From Melastoma dodecandrum (lineage: Eukaryota > Streptophyta > Magnoliopsida > Myrtales > Melastomataceae): a stretch of DNA of 64,000 bases. Each line of letters opens with the position of its first letter. Positions within the stretch are counted from its first letter, which is position 1. A model generated the notes under the pieces. It searched no databases, was not told the origin of the DNA, and saw only the letters and a program-made list of their open reading frames with translations. The stretch spans positions 2,856,001 through 2,920,000 of the forward strand of contig JARUPY010000164.1 of NCBI GenBank assembly GCA_029817715.1, written 5' to 3'. The translations under genes were made by a program, and so were the position numbers. Positions 12,241-23,620 of this stretch are shown here, in pieces.

Positions 12241-14317
12241 GCTTGTAGCAGTTCTTCTCAGTTAAGTTGGTTGCTTTCTAGAAAGGGCGTGCTTGATAGC
12301 GAACGTCTCCTTAGTAGTTTGAAGAGAAATGTATTTTTGAAATTGTTGGCGTTTGACAGGATCCATTTGAGAATATTGTCACCTAGTTGATTATCCTTGG
12401 ATGTGCATTGTTGATTGCCCATTGAGGTGGGTCTGGGCGGGTAATTGTCCTCTAATGTGGTGGGCCATCAAGCTGTAACAGTTGTTTCTCGTCAATGAGG
12501 CGATGATTAAGCTTCTCATCTTCTCCTTGGGACGAGCTCCAAAGAGTTGGTGTTTGAATCTCTACTGGATTGATCGCTTAGGTACCGTGGACGAGCTTAG
12601 TAGGAGTTGCCCCAGTCCGAGTACACATCATCGTTAGGTAGATTGCATGTTATTTGGTGTAGAGTAAAGCTGTTATGTAAGCGTTGCCTCAGACGATTCA
12701 TCTTGTGTTGTGAGATAAATGGATGCCTCGGTGTTGGCAGTTTGAATATCTGTGGCCCCGCCAGACATGTTTTGAGTTGTTGGAAGGCAGGTAACGCAAA
12801 TGGTAGCTTCTGATGCCGGTCACGCTATGTATTTGCCGTCTCTTGAAGAATCTGATCCATGTTCATGTTTTTGCCGTTAGCATGCCTTGGATCCGGCGTT
12901 CCTCGAATTATTGTTATCGAAGAAACAATGAAGTTGAATCTTCATAAACATCGAGTGATCGTATTTGAAGGTTGATTGATTGCAGGTGTACTGATATCGC
13001 GATGTCGTTGTGAATGCTGATGTTTGCCCCTTGTGCTAGAATGTATTACTGGCATGGTGAAGAAAGCTGACAACGGTATGTAAGCTAGATGATCTGTCTC
13101 TTGTGACTCTTCTCAAGATTGTCGATGTCGAAGGTGAGAGTTTGAGAAGTAGATTGAAGGACTGCCCCATGTTGAGGATCGATGCTTGGGTTGTATGCTG
13201 GGAAATCGTCCCTGTCTGGAATAAAGGTTTTCGTTGGTGCCGAAGTTGTGCTAACGGATGACTCAGTGGGATCACTTCTGTTTCCTTGCAGCGGTTGTCG
13301 GATCCGTAGGGGCGTGATGTTCCCGGTGTGTCCGATCATATCATGTCTATGAACAGCTCTATGGGCTCGTCATTACTCCGATGTTGACTACGGTTTGTTG
13401 GTGAGATGTAACCTCCTCGGGGTTTTCATGTTGTTGTTGTAGATTCGATTTGAACTTTGGTAGCCGTTGGGTGATCTTTGGTGTTCGTTTTTGGCTTTGT
13501 ACTTTGGTAACCGTTGATATCACTTTGGCCTCACGACTTTGGGCCTTAGTAGCCGTAATGGAAACTTTGGTCTTCATGTTGTTAGATGTTCGGCTTTGGG
13601 CCTTGGTAGCCGTCGATGAGTCCTTGACATTCTTGTGCATGTAGATTTGTAACATGCAGGAGAATTAAACCTTCGCAGGAAAGTAGAGAGAATGTTTGGA
13701 TTAGTATCATGCAACAGTGTAATCGATGCATGATAAGTTTATGATGTTGAATCACACTCGTTTATGCATAAGAATGTGCATTACGTAATTGCAATTGTAA
13801 ATGAGACGTAGTGATGCAATGGAGCAGAACTGTGGATGACATGATAATGTAACTACTGCATTCAAACAGACACTCTTGTAGTCATGCGAATGTATGAATG
13901 CAGTAAGCAGTAAAATAGGTAGGGATATGAGAAATGAAGGTTGTTGAAGCCTATTGTAATAAACTCCACCCAACTACAAAACGAGCAGTGTTAGTTTTAC
14001 AGCCATAGCAGACAAAGCGTACCTGATGCCTGTCCCTGCACATGTAGCACTCACTCAGTAACAGACAAATGCACGTGCGGCGTCCGGTACCTGTAGTTGG
14101 CAATCAACTCTAGACCCCCTAAAAATCCTAGCCCCGGGTTCGGGCACACCTAGACATGCCTAGTAAAACGGTGAACAAACACAGTCATGAGCGCAAACAA
14201 AGGGCTACGAGCCAAGCAAATACATGCGCAAACGAGAACTCCTCTCCGCATGTGGATTAAAAATGTAAGAGCATTCGAAAAAAATCCACATGCGGAGTCC
14301 CGAGTCGCCATCCGGGA
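12241..14317. other. Interior of the LTR-flanked element, right part
   Basis: No gene recognised. Around 13450-13615 a short degenerate repeat of CTTTGGTAGCCGT at ~50-base spacing produces a repetitive minus-strand open frame (13359-13655) with recurring ATKAQS, which I attribute to the repeat. Confidence 0.45.
14244..14297. repeat. Perfect 15-bp inverted repeat just outside LTR-like copy 2
   Basis: CTCCGCATGTGGATT at 14244-14258 is the exact reverse complement of 14283-14297, separated by a 24-base loop. It lies immediately upstream of LTR-like copy 2, where a polypurine tract would be expected; no such tract is obvious. Confidence 0.7.
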
Positions 14318-17109
14318 TGTACACGTGCCTTCCGGCCTAGCACGCGTGTGGCGGTTCAGACGACCCGAGGATCCGGGTCCGCTCCCCCAGGCCCAACTGG
14401 TCAATGTCACAACTCGGGCGCCGGACGTTGTGGAGGAAGCCAGAGTGATCCCTCCCTGGGTTTCTAACTGGGACTACTCGGGGCCTCGCCAAACGACTCC
14501 GTTTTCCTATGAGGCACGGGCAAAAGGCGGAGCATAATCCGAAGAAGGAACTTTTGGGAGAAATCGGGAGCGGCTCTTGTCGCCTTCACCCATCCATGAT
14601 AGCTCCGTTGAAAATATGTTGTTACGTAATCTTGGTAAACTATACGGAGTTGCCACCGACTTTTTTATCGAAACGGTTCAAGTCGAAAAAACCATTGGTT
14701 CGGGGATTCCTATTTACTAACCCATACACACAGATACGGTGGTGTTGCTCTCAAAATATTTATGTTTACGATCATTGGACCCGATCCGGGCATGACTCCG
14801 AACTCATGTCAAATGTTTTACGGGCATTGATTCGATTCGGGCTTTTGGGCCCGAACTCATATTTGTTGATGACAAACAACATGCGACAATATACCTATAG
14901 GCCTAAGACATGCGGACAAGCACAGACAATTATTGAGATTAAAGGGGGCGGGGAAGGATGGTGACCGTGGGCCTATGCACATGGGACCATGGCCCATTTC
15001 ATGTGGAAATAAAGAAAATCGGGAGGCCCGCACCTCCCTCATGTACATGAGGCCCACCGGGATGGCTTGTCATCGGCTAAGGCTTCATCAGTTGGGGCCG
15101 CTTTGGTGACGTGCCTCCACCACGGGTTCCCCTCGCGCGCATCCAATCTTGAACTCCATCTCGGAGATCCGTCTTGTCGAATCATTGAAACAATGTCAGA
15201 TTTTCATGCAACGGAAACAAGAAAAAGTGGGATATGTTACGGAATCACAAAGTCGAATATCCACATAGACTTCTTTATTAACTGCGAATTAACACCTCAA
15301 AGAAAAATAGAAAAAGTAGTGTGTGCACAAGACAAAAATACGCATAATATGTCTGACTGATTATATTCAAATGACAAACATGTCTGTCAAGTTTGGTGGC
15401 GATCTAACGGTGAGATCAATTGGGATCTCATTAAGAATGGGACTGCGACGTATAGAAAGTACAGTCCCGCATGTGTTCTGTTCATCGATTCGTGTTCGAA
15501 TCTATGAGAAACTTCAACGGTTGTAATAGGCATATATGCAACCGCCTTTCAGTCTATTTTATGTTTGAATTTTGGAGACGATCCAACGGTCGGATCTCAC
15601 AAGATCTCCTCAAAAGTGGGACTGCAGTATGCAGGCTGGCCGCAAACTTCAAGCACGCCCTTAGCTTCTGTGATCCTATCTCGGTCCTCAATCGTCATAA
15701 AAATGAAATCAAAATGTTTTAAAAACCATCACCCATTGGGGATCGTTTGATATGAGAAGTCAGGGTCAGCCGACATGCATAACCCCTTCGAAATGGACCC
15801 CTTTTTGGCCTGCAATGCTAGGAGACGGGGAAACTGGGAAACCCGAAGGTTCTCTGCCGCTCCCAAGCACGGTTTTCAGTCTTTGAGACTCCAAATGACC
15901 TCAAAAAAATTGAAAAAGATGCATAATCAAATAAGGAAGAGATATCACCTGATTTTGCCTCGATCCGACACCGGACGGGAAAGTTATGACCTGTCAAATA
16001 CCTCCCCTGCATTCTGGCCTACATTGTCTTGCTCCGTCGGGACTCGGTTTCACGTTCACATGTCACATGCAACGAGCTCAAAAAAATACGAAAGAGTGGC
16101 TACATGATTATAAGTAAAATGACTGAAAACTCACTGAGAGATTGCCACGCCCCGGGATTACCCGAGGAGGAAGAAGGACGTCGGAGAGTCCGTTAGAAGG
16201 CTACCTTGGAGCACCATGCTTAGGTTGTGGCTGTGACAGGAGGCGATGTCGTCGGAGAGAAGGGTGTCGGCTTATCGGCTGGTCGGGAGGCTTTGGCTCG
16301 TCAACACTGGAGAGGGGGAGCCTTTGGCTCCGATTTCTGTGTGTACGTCGGGAGGAGTTGGCCCCAGCATTAATGTATAGAGAGGAGGAGTTATGCATGT
16401 CTGATTCCTAGAGGGAGTGGAGCGTCTCGGTGTAGCGGGATGTCTGATTGTTCTAATTATCTGACAATTGTCTCAAAAGGGATGGGGAGGCTTTGGCTCC
16501 TAGGAATCAAAGGATTTCAGCGATCCTGATGGGGAATCGTTGATTTTTTCTTACCTCCCTTCCTAATTGTCTGATGGATGTTTCTAAATATCAAAAGAGG
16601 ATTTTCAGCCATCAAGGGAAAGTAAAAATTTTGTGATGAAAGAAAGGTGGGATTGTTTCTCTATTTTTTGGTAACAAATGATTTCACCCAAATCATCTGA
16701 TGAGAATTCAGGAAATGAAAAATAATCAAAGGGGATACGTAATTTGAATGGGTTCTTGAAATTTTTTATTTAAGAACTTAATAAAATAAATGAAGCAAAC
16801 TCAATGGAAAAATTTTGGGTATTATATTTGCCCCTCTTTGTGAGGGAAGCATGGAAAGATTTTTTTGCAAAGACTTCAATAATATCGCAAATTGTGGACC
16901 TAGGGTATCCTTGATAGACCTGTAATTTGGGATCTCATCAAGAAAAATGTTGGTAATAAAGGAGACCCCGTGAAATACGGGAGTAATCAAACATGTATGA
17001 TTATGACATTCATGTATGCCGTGATTTAATTTGATAACTTATTTGGATGCTTCTGAGCAAGGTCGGAGAAGGCTTTCGACTTTTCTCTTAGTTCACTATT
17101 TATTCTGAA
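14318..17109 (+). repeat. LTR-like direct repeat, copy 2
   Basis: Matches 5554-8573 in the same orientation, from the CCTTCCGGCCTAG box at 14327 to CACTATTTATTCTGAA at 17094-17109. It lacks about 180 bases present in copy 1 (junction near 16737). After 17109 the copies diverge. A GTCGCCATCC box just upstream and an AAATGGCGACTT box at ~17226 resemble terminal boxes of some plant Tat LTRs, so the true LTR may be slightly longer. Confidence 0.7.
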
Positions 17110-17507
17110 CTGAACAACAAAAGGCTAAAGAGGTTATCGATAATTAACAAGTGGCCACTCTTAAATCTCCCAAAGTTGCCGTTTAAAATACTGTTTTCTT
17201 TGTAAAATCAAAGCCGACATTTCAAATGGCGACTTAGGGGTGTTATTTAGGTAATTTATGAAACCAAAACTTAATTTCGCGATTTGTTTTTTCAAAACTT
17301 ACCTTATTCAAGTACAAAACCCCTCTTTTCTTTCATCTAAGTTTCCCCTTTTTCTATATGCTATAATCAAATAAGATGACCTTTGGATTTTTTGGGGTTT
17401 TCCATGAGACATATGCGACATGTAGGTTTATGTTTTACTCTGCAAAGAAATTCTAGTTCTGTACATGTTCCAGAACTTGTTCTTTCATTAGCATCACTTT
17501 TGGGGAT
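17110..17507. other. Spacer between LTR-like copy 2 and the first MULE
   Basis: No gene. It contains GGCCACTCTTAAATCTCCC followed by an AAATGGCGACTT box at ~17226, possibly part of the preceding LTR. The remainder is likely original DUF632 intron. Confidence 0.4.
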
Positions 17508-17516
17508 GGTATGAGC

Positions 17517-18512
17517 GGAAACGGCTAACGTTACGTGCACGTAACGTTACGTAGTTTACTAAATTTCATCAATCGGTTAGAAAAATTTACTAACTTTTTT
17601 AGTAAATTTTACTAAACAGTGACCATTTTTTAGTAAAATTGTTAGTAATCGGATACTAACGGGGTTAGTAAATTTCATTAGTAATTTACTAACCCCCGTT
17701 AGTACCCGATTACTAACGTTACTAACCCCGTTAGTATCCGATTACTAACGTTACTAACCCCGTTAGTATCCGATTACTAACATTTTTACTAAAAAAATCT
17801 GTCTTGATTCGTAAAATCGGTTAACCCCGTTAGTATCCGATTAATAACGTTACTAACCCCGTTCGCATCCGATTACTAACGTTACTAACCCCGTTTGTAT
17901 CCGATTACTAACGTTACCAACCCCGTTAGTATCCGATTACTAACGGGGTTCGTAACGTTAGTAATCGGATACTAACGGGGTTCGTAACGTTAGTAATCGG
18001 ATACTAACGGGGTTCGTAACGTTAGTAATCGGATACTAACGGGGTTAGTAAATTACTAATGAAATTTACTAACCCCGTTAGTATCCGATTACTAACAATT
18101 TGCCTAAAAAATCACTGTTCAAGTTTAGTAAAAATTACTAATTATAGTTGTAAAAGTTCGAAACTTTTAGTAAAGATTTAGTAAAATTGTTCGTAAATCT
18201 CCGCTAGGTTTAGTAACGCGTTACTAAATAGTTTAGTAATTTACTAAACTTAACAGTGAACTCCGAACCTAATTACTAATCTTTGGCTGGTGTGAAATTA
18301 CGTAAATGCCCTCGTTCGTTTTTACTAAATGGTTTACTAACCTAGTTAGTAACCCATCGTTTTGCTTTTGCGCTCGTCGTTACCATACGAACGTCCTCCC
18401 CTCCGACCGTCCCCTCCGAGCTCATTCTCTGCGCGTCCCCTCCGACCCTCCCCTCCGACCGTCGACGGTCGGCGTCCCCTCCGAGAAGTTTCCCTCCGAC
18501 CGCATTCCTCTC
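17517..18512 (+). repeat. Left terminal inverted repeat of MULE-1
   Basis: Starts GGAAACGGCT followed by a perfect 22-bp palindrome (17527-17548). Most of it is a 32-bp tandem repeat carrying GTTAGTATCCGATTACTAAC (about 17640-18085). The array reverses orientation near 17940, so the arm can fold on itself. Homology to the right arm continues through a GC-rich CCCCTCCGA-repeat stretch to about 18512. Confidence 0.85.
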
Positions 18513-19188
18513 GCCGGTGCTGCAGTTGCTTGATTCGGAGGAAGCAGGAGTAACGTAGTAGGAGATGCTGTTATCTCGAATGCGGATGCACCAGCTGTGG
18601 TTGTTAAGGAGGATGTAGCAGCTGTGATTCTTTTGTGATCTGTCGGATTTTCCATTTAAGGTCTGAGCAACTCCTGGATCCGAATACGGCGACGGTTGTT
18701 GCTGAGAGGAAGATCCGCCTCTGTGCACGTTATTCTTCCGGCTGTTGGGTTTAAGTAAATCTCCGTTAGGTTTGATTTCGATGGGAAGTTAATGCCGTAG
18801 TGAAGTGTGCTGCCTGCCCTTCCCAATGTGTTAGTGAAGTTAGTTGCGAACTTCACAGGTGAGCTGCAGGTGATCTGCAGGTGATCTGCAAGTTTTGACA
18901 ATGAATGTTGCTGAACGATTTATCTGCATCAGCATTGCCTCGTAGCAATTTGTCGTTACGATTTATTTTTTTGCAGCCTCTAAATGACGACCGGGATGTG
19001 TGCTTGGATGTATCTTAGAATGAGTTGGTGATACATTCAACCTAGGATGCAAGGGTGTGCAGCCGCATTCCATTCTTGAAGATAAGGAATTTGTCTTCAA
19101 CCAAGAGCGCGCAACATTCGGTAAATGCTTTCTACCTTAATGTATATATTTGCTTTATATTTTGCAGCCAAGGCTTTGGGACTACTAA
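18513..19188 (+). other. Leader of the MULE-1 transposase gene
   Basis: No coding similarity. It contains plausible splice acceptors (TTTTTTTGCAG at ~18976, ATATTTTGCAG at ~19167, GTGTGCAG at ~19208), so the transposase gene probably has upstream untranslated exons. Confidence 0.4.
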
Positions 19189-20304
19189 ATGCCGTATGTG
19201 TGTGCAGGTGACCAGGATACGAATGACTTCCTCAATATACTTAGGGGTATGAATGAAGATCAGTTGATGAATATGTCATTTCGTACTGTCGAAGAAGTTG
19301 AAGAGTTCATTAAAATATATTCAACGGTGCATGAATTTTCAATTAGGAAAAGGGATCGTCAGAAAATGCGAAACGGAGAATGCGTCATGAGAAAGTGGGT
19401 TTGCTCAAATTCTGAATCAGCTATGTTAACGGCCAATAGTCGGGTGAGGGCATCTATGAGGACATCTTGCAATTGTTTCTTCAAAGCTAGAGTTGAAGAG
19501 ACTGGAGAATGGAAGTTTGTAGCTCTTCAGTTGAAGCACAATCATGAAATGGTGAGTAATGGGCTGTCTTATTTCATGCGAGAAAGGCGCAACATTTCAG
19601 ACGAAGATATGACATTTATAACCCGAATGCTTGAAGTTGGGTTTAGACAGTGTGATATTATGCGCCTACTTGTACACGTATCTGGTGGACATCCGCGTGT
19701 TGGTTTCTTAATGAAGGACCTCAATAACAGGAAGCTTAAGGAAGACTCAGTTGGGAGTAATGGTGATTGTGATTCTGTGCTAACATATCTTCTGTGTAGG
19801 AGGAATAGTGATACGGGTATGGCCTTTTACACATTTGTCGAGAAGAATGAAGTGAGTCGAATATATTGGGCGGACAGTACTTCAATAGCTGATTACCACT
19901 GTTTTGGTGATGTCATAGCTTTCGACTCTACTTTTAAGACGAACAAATATGGAATGCACATGGTCATCATCGTGGGAGTGAATCATCATCATCAGACAAC
20001 CGTCTTTGGGGCTGCCTTGATGGCTTCTGAAACCATTGCCGATTATACTTGGCTATTGCACACACATACATTAGTCATGGGAGGAAAACACCCGATAAGT
20101 GTTGTAACTGACGCCGACAAGGTGATGATTGCATCTGTGAGAGAAGTTTGGCCAAATGCTAGGCACAGGTTATGCCTTTGGCATTTCAGCAGGAACATAA
20201 CACGCCGTGTACAGGATGCACAAATGCGACGACGTATTTCGAACTCTCAGGAGTGTTTGTATTTCCAACGGCCATTTCAGCATCTCCTTCAACCTCTGCC
20301 GTAA
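19189..20304 (+). pseudogene. FAR1-type MULE transposase, C-terminally truncated
   Basis: The N-terminal part is a FAR1-like DNA-binding region (WVCSN, SCNCFFKARV, LKHNHEMV), followed by the start of the MULE catalytic domain: VIAFDSTFKTNKYGM, VGVNHHHQTTVFGAALM, VVTDADKVM and RHRLCLWHFSRN. Two catalytic aspartates are present. After RRVQDAQMRRRIS the sequence leaves the family, so the catalytic glutamate and SWIM zinc finger are lost. The second MULE in this window encodes the full-length relative (about 60% similar by eye over the shared part). Translation may start after the acceptor at ~19208 rather than at the first ATG. The product would be catalytically dead. Confidence 0.88.
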
Positions 20305-20678
20305 CAGAAAATCATAATGTTGATTTCAACAGACCACAAATCACTCATCCTAACATACCAACACTTTAACAGAATCAAACCACAATCGGAAACCATTTAC
20401 AGAAACTAAATTCGTAATAATCATTCTCCAATCGCAAACGGAAAGAGACAGGTCGACGGTGATGATTAGGGTTTCGGGATACACGTCAATACGAAGAGGA
20501 CGAAGACAATGCAATCTCACCTGACGCCATCACTTCTGCCGGACAGCACGTAAAAGAGGACGAAGACAATGCAATCTCACCTGACGCCATTTACGGTCGA
20601 AGGGTCCTGTGCAAACGGACGATCGAAGGGAGGACCACGCAAAGGGGGCGGGGAGGACGACGCAAAGAGGGGCGGGGA
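20305..20678. other. MULE-1 interior right of the truncated transposase, with a 36-bp direct repeat
   Basis: Contains a 36-bp sequence duplicated at exactly 60-bp spacing (20495-20530 and 20555-20590). On the minus strand each copy contains ATGGCGTCAG followed by GTGAGAT, which resembles a first coding exon with a splice donor. It could be the remnant start of a second, convergent gene like that in MULE-2, but this is speculative. Confidence 0.4.
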
Positions 20679-21775
20679 GGAATGTGGTCGGAGGGAAACT
20701 TCTCGGAGGGGACGCGCAGAGAATGCGCTCGGAGGGGACGGACGGAGGGGAGGGGAGGAGGGGAGGACGTTCGTATGCCAACGACGAGTGCGAAAGCAAA
20801 GGGAAAACAATGGGTTACTAACTAGGTTAGTAAACCATTTAGTAAAAACGAACGGGGGCATTTACGTAATTTCACACCAGCCAAAGGTTAGTAATTAGGT
20901 TCGGAGTTCACTATTAAGTTTAGTAAATTACTGATCTATTTAGTAACGCGTTACTAAACCTAGCGGAGATTTACGAACAATTTTACTAAATCTTTGCTAA
21001 AAGTTTCGAACTTTTACAAATATAATTAGTAATTTTTACTAAACTTGAACAGTGATTTTTTAGGCAAATTGTTAGTAATCGGATACTAACGGGATTAATA
21101 AATCTCATTAGTAATTTACTAACCCTATTAGTATCCGATTACTAACATTACGAACCCCGTTAGTATCCGATTACTAACGTTACGAACCCTGTTAGTATCC
21201 GATTACTAACGTTACGAACCCCGTTAGTATCCGATTACTAACGTTACTAACCCCGTTAGTATCCGATTACTAACAATTTTAGTAAAAACGTTAGTAATCG
21301 GATACAAACGGGGTTAGTAACGTTAGTAATCGGATACTAACGGGGTTAGTAACGTTAGTAATCGGATACTAACCGTAATTTACTAACCCCGTTAGTATCC
21401 GATTACTAACGTTACTAACCCCGTTAGTATCCGATTACTAACGTTACTAACCCCGTTCGTATCCGATTACTACCGATTTTACGAATCAAGACAGATTTTT
21501 TAGTAAAAATGTTAGTAATCGGATACTAACGGGGTTAGTAACGTTAGTAATCGGATATTAACGGGGTTAGTAACGTTAGTAATCGGGTACTAACGGGGTT
21601 AGTAAATTACTAATGAAATTTACTAACCCCGTTAGTATCCGATTACTAACAATTTTACTAAAAAAATGGTCACTGTTTAGTAAAATTTACTAAAAAAGTT
21701 AGTAAATTTTACTAACCGATTGATGAAATTTAGTAAACTACGTAACGTTACGTACACGTAACGTTAGCCGCTTCC
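20679..21775 (-). repeat. Right terminal inverted repeat of MULE-1
   Basis: Inverted copy of 17517-18512, including the GC-rich inner end, the TAGTAATC tandem units (~21068-21660) with orientation reversals near 21280 and 21380, and the subterminal 22-bp near-palindrome at 21744-21765, mismatched only at its centre. It ends CCGCTTCC at 21775. Confidence 0.85.
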
Positions 21776-21880
21776 GGTATGAGCGCCAAAACTTTGTCTT
21801 TGACCTTGTTTTGGTTTTGATGTCCTGTAAATTACCACCCTTTTTTTAATGAACTAATAGCTTGTACAAATCTTTTGCAG

Positions 21881-21967
21881 TTCATGGAGATGTCGGAGCA
21901 AAATTTATATTATGGAAGAGGTCAGGTTCATCTCGGTCATCTTCATCCAGGAACCCTGTTACGGAAT
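21881..21967 (+). pseudogene. DUF630/DUF632 relic, middle exon
   Basis: Begins after the acceptor TCTTTTGCAG. In phase with the exon ending at 4838 it reads AKFILWKRSGSSRSSSSRNP then VTE and a TAG stop. The WKR..SSRSSSSRNP block is diagnostic of DUF632 proteins next to the CCRxK block found at 4.8 kb. The in-frame stop shows the gene is dead. Confidence 0.7.
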
Positions 21968-22789
21968 AGGAGTCAGTTAGGAATAATAAAAAATAAAATT
22001 GATATTTATTATAGTGTGGGCTTACCCCAATTTTTAGGGAGTAGGGGATTAACCCAATTATCCACTATTTATCATCTAGGTTAAACATTGAGTTTAGGGT
22101 ACCTTCTGTGGATTGAAGGAAACAAAAGAAGGTTGGGTGAGGGTTCTTCTCCATCGACAGTATTTGTGGTCAGGGCCTTTAGTATGGCCCAACTTAACTG
22201 CTAATTATGCTAAAGGGGCCTGCTGGAGGCGCAAGAAGCGTGCCCCTACATGAAATGACACCTCGTCTGAGGAATTCTAAATCGAGGTCCTTGAATTGGC
22301 TGCTGCATGATGACGAAACCTGGGCTATTGGACTTATGGCTCTCTCGTTTGATTAAGCTAAAACTATGATGTACATGGTCTAGGATGGAAAATGGGCAAG
22401 ATATAACTTCTATGTACAAGGTGTGAACTTTACTTGGTGATATAACTTTACTTGGAAAATGGGCAAGATATAACTTTCTTTTTGTTTTGTCTATTTAAAT
22501 TCGTGATATAAGTATCAATCTATCAATTCAAATCCAGAAAAAGAGCATTTGCTCAAAGTGTTGTTTGTGTTTCGAGAGTTTCGTTTCGACCTCCATCTGC
22601 AGAAGTTCCTGCATTACAGAAGCTAGTGTCTGCAGAAGGTACTGTTGTTTTCTGTCTCGTTTCTGTTGTAGTTTCTACTATTGATGCAGGTTTGTTTCCG
22701 CAACGTGACAACGTACACTGTCGTACCTAGACATGCTTTTTGGTATTACTTTAGTGAGTCATTTTTTGTTTTTGTTTTTTTTTTACACT
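21968..22789. other. Non-coding stretch within the DUF632 relic
   Basis: No gene recognised. A short phrase (AACTTTACTTGG with GGGCAAGATATAACTT) is repeated near 22390-22470. The expected coding between the middle exon and the C-terminal block is absent or unrecognisable. Confidence 0.4.
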
Positions 22790-22817
22790 TCAGTGATTCC
22801 ATTTATCATCTGGGAAT

Positions 22818-23620
22818 ATGTCAATGAGTCAATCAGGAAGGAATACAATAAAAAGTGTGACCAGCTCAAGCGCCAATTCGCAAAGGGCTGTGCAGACCGT
22901 CATCGACAAGACACGAGTTGTTGCAAAGGATCTTCATTCACGAGTAATCGTGGCACTCCACTCTGTTGATTCGATATCCAAGTGCATTGAGAAAATGAGG
23001 GATGAAGAGCTACTACCACAACTCGTGGAGCTTGTACAAGGGTCAGTTGAGATCTTTTCCTTAACTCGATTCTTCTCATCAACTCTATAAATAGATCTTA
23101 CTTAGGTAGTTTTGCGATGTTTGTGCCATAACTTTTATGCAATGATGCAGACTAATCACAATGTGGAAATCCATACTAGAGTGTCATCATGCACAGTACA
23201 TCACAATCTCACTGGCGTATCATTCAGAAAGCTCTTTGGTAGCCCCATCAAGTGTGGTTCAGTGTCGGATCATGGATCAACTGCACAGTGAGATCGAGTA
23301 CTTCGGCTTGTGCTTTGCGAACTGGACAAACAGCCATACATTTTAAGTCAAATCCCTGAATGGTTAGCTCCAACACCGCATAGTCCTGCCTCCTCAGCGG
23401 TCCAAGCACAGGCGACTTTGGACTTTGCGTTGGCTAGTTACTCCGCCTATATTTTCGCTTTGTTGGGAATGGTCAGCAAGGTTGAAGGCACTTCCATCAG
23501 GTCTGACAAAGGTCCTTGATCGACTAAACAGGTCATCAGAGGCTTCACACGATGTACGAGGATGTAAGGCGAAAGTGTGAAGTAGAATATCAGGATGCCT
23601 AGTGTTAGTAATATCGGACG
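22818..23620 (+). pseudogene. DUF630/DUF632 relic, 3' block
   Basis: The C-terminal DUF632 domain is clear in pieces: SIRKEYNKKCDQLKRQFAKG, then after a frame change VIDKTRVVAKDLHSRVIVAL and HSVDSISKCIEKMRDEELLP to ~23040. A GT..AG-like gap follows, then MWKSILECHHAQYITISLAY at ~23160, SSLVAPSS, and FGLCFANWTNSHTF with a stop at 23344. Later weak matches (WSARLKALPSG) sit in another frame. This is the 3' half of the gene whose 5' half is at 3.7-4.8 kb, on the same strand and in the expected order. Confidence 0.8.

Larger units (their letters stand above)
5554..17109 (+). mobile_element. Non-coding LTR-flanked element (LARD-like, probably Tat/Ogre lineage)
   Basis: Two ~2.8-3.0-kb direct repeats (5554-8573 and 14318-17109) flank a 5.7-kb interior without recognisable gag or pol. 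The interior holds a degenerate tandem array. Large LTRs with a non-coding interior fit a large retrotransposon derivative. Hypervariable tandem repeats next to the 3' LTR are a known feature of the Tat/Ogre lineage. The exact termini, primer site and target duplication could not be identified, and copies flanking by chance are not excluded. Confidence 0.55.
17517..21775 (+). mobile_element. Mutator-like element MULE-1 (4.26 kb, deletion derivative)
   Basis: Bounded by a perfect 9-bp target duplication, GGTATGAGC at 17508-17516 and 21776-21784, the length typical of Mutator elements. Termini are GGAAACGGCTAACGTTACGT on the left and the inverted equivalent on the right with one early mismatch. 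Terminal inverted repeats are about 1.0-1.1 kb and consist mostly of tandem repeats. Inside is a truncated FAR1-type transposase. It sits in the DUF632 intron. Confidence 0.93.
4839..21880 (+). other. ~17-kb intron of the DUF630/DUF632 relic, inflated by transposons
   Basis: The donor GTAAGC at 4839 and the acceptor TCTTTTGCAG ending at 21880 join in phase. SYS at the end of the upstream exon reads on through VHGDVG into AKFILWKRSGSSRSSSSRNP, the order expected for the family. The intron contains plain AT-rich sequence (4839-5553, nothing recognised), an LTR-flanked non-coding element (5554-17109), a short spacer (17110-17507) and a 4.26-kb MULE. Confidence 0.65.

Noticed and set aside
13359..13655. 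Minus-strand protein with recurring ATKAQS
   Set aside because: The repetition follows a short DNA tandem repeat in a non-coding element; no family match.
14187..14537. 116-codon plus-strand open frame at LTR-like copy 2
   Set aside because: It crosses the boundary between the element interior and the LTR-like repeat and has no family similarity.
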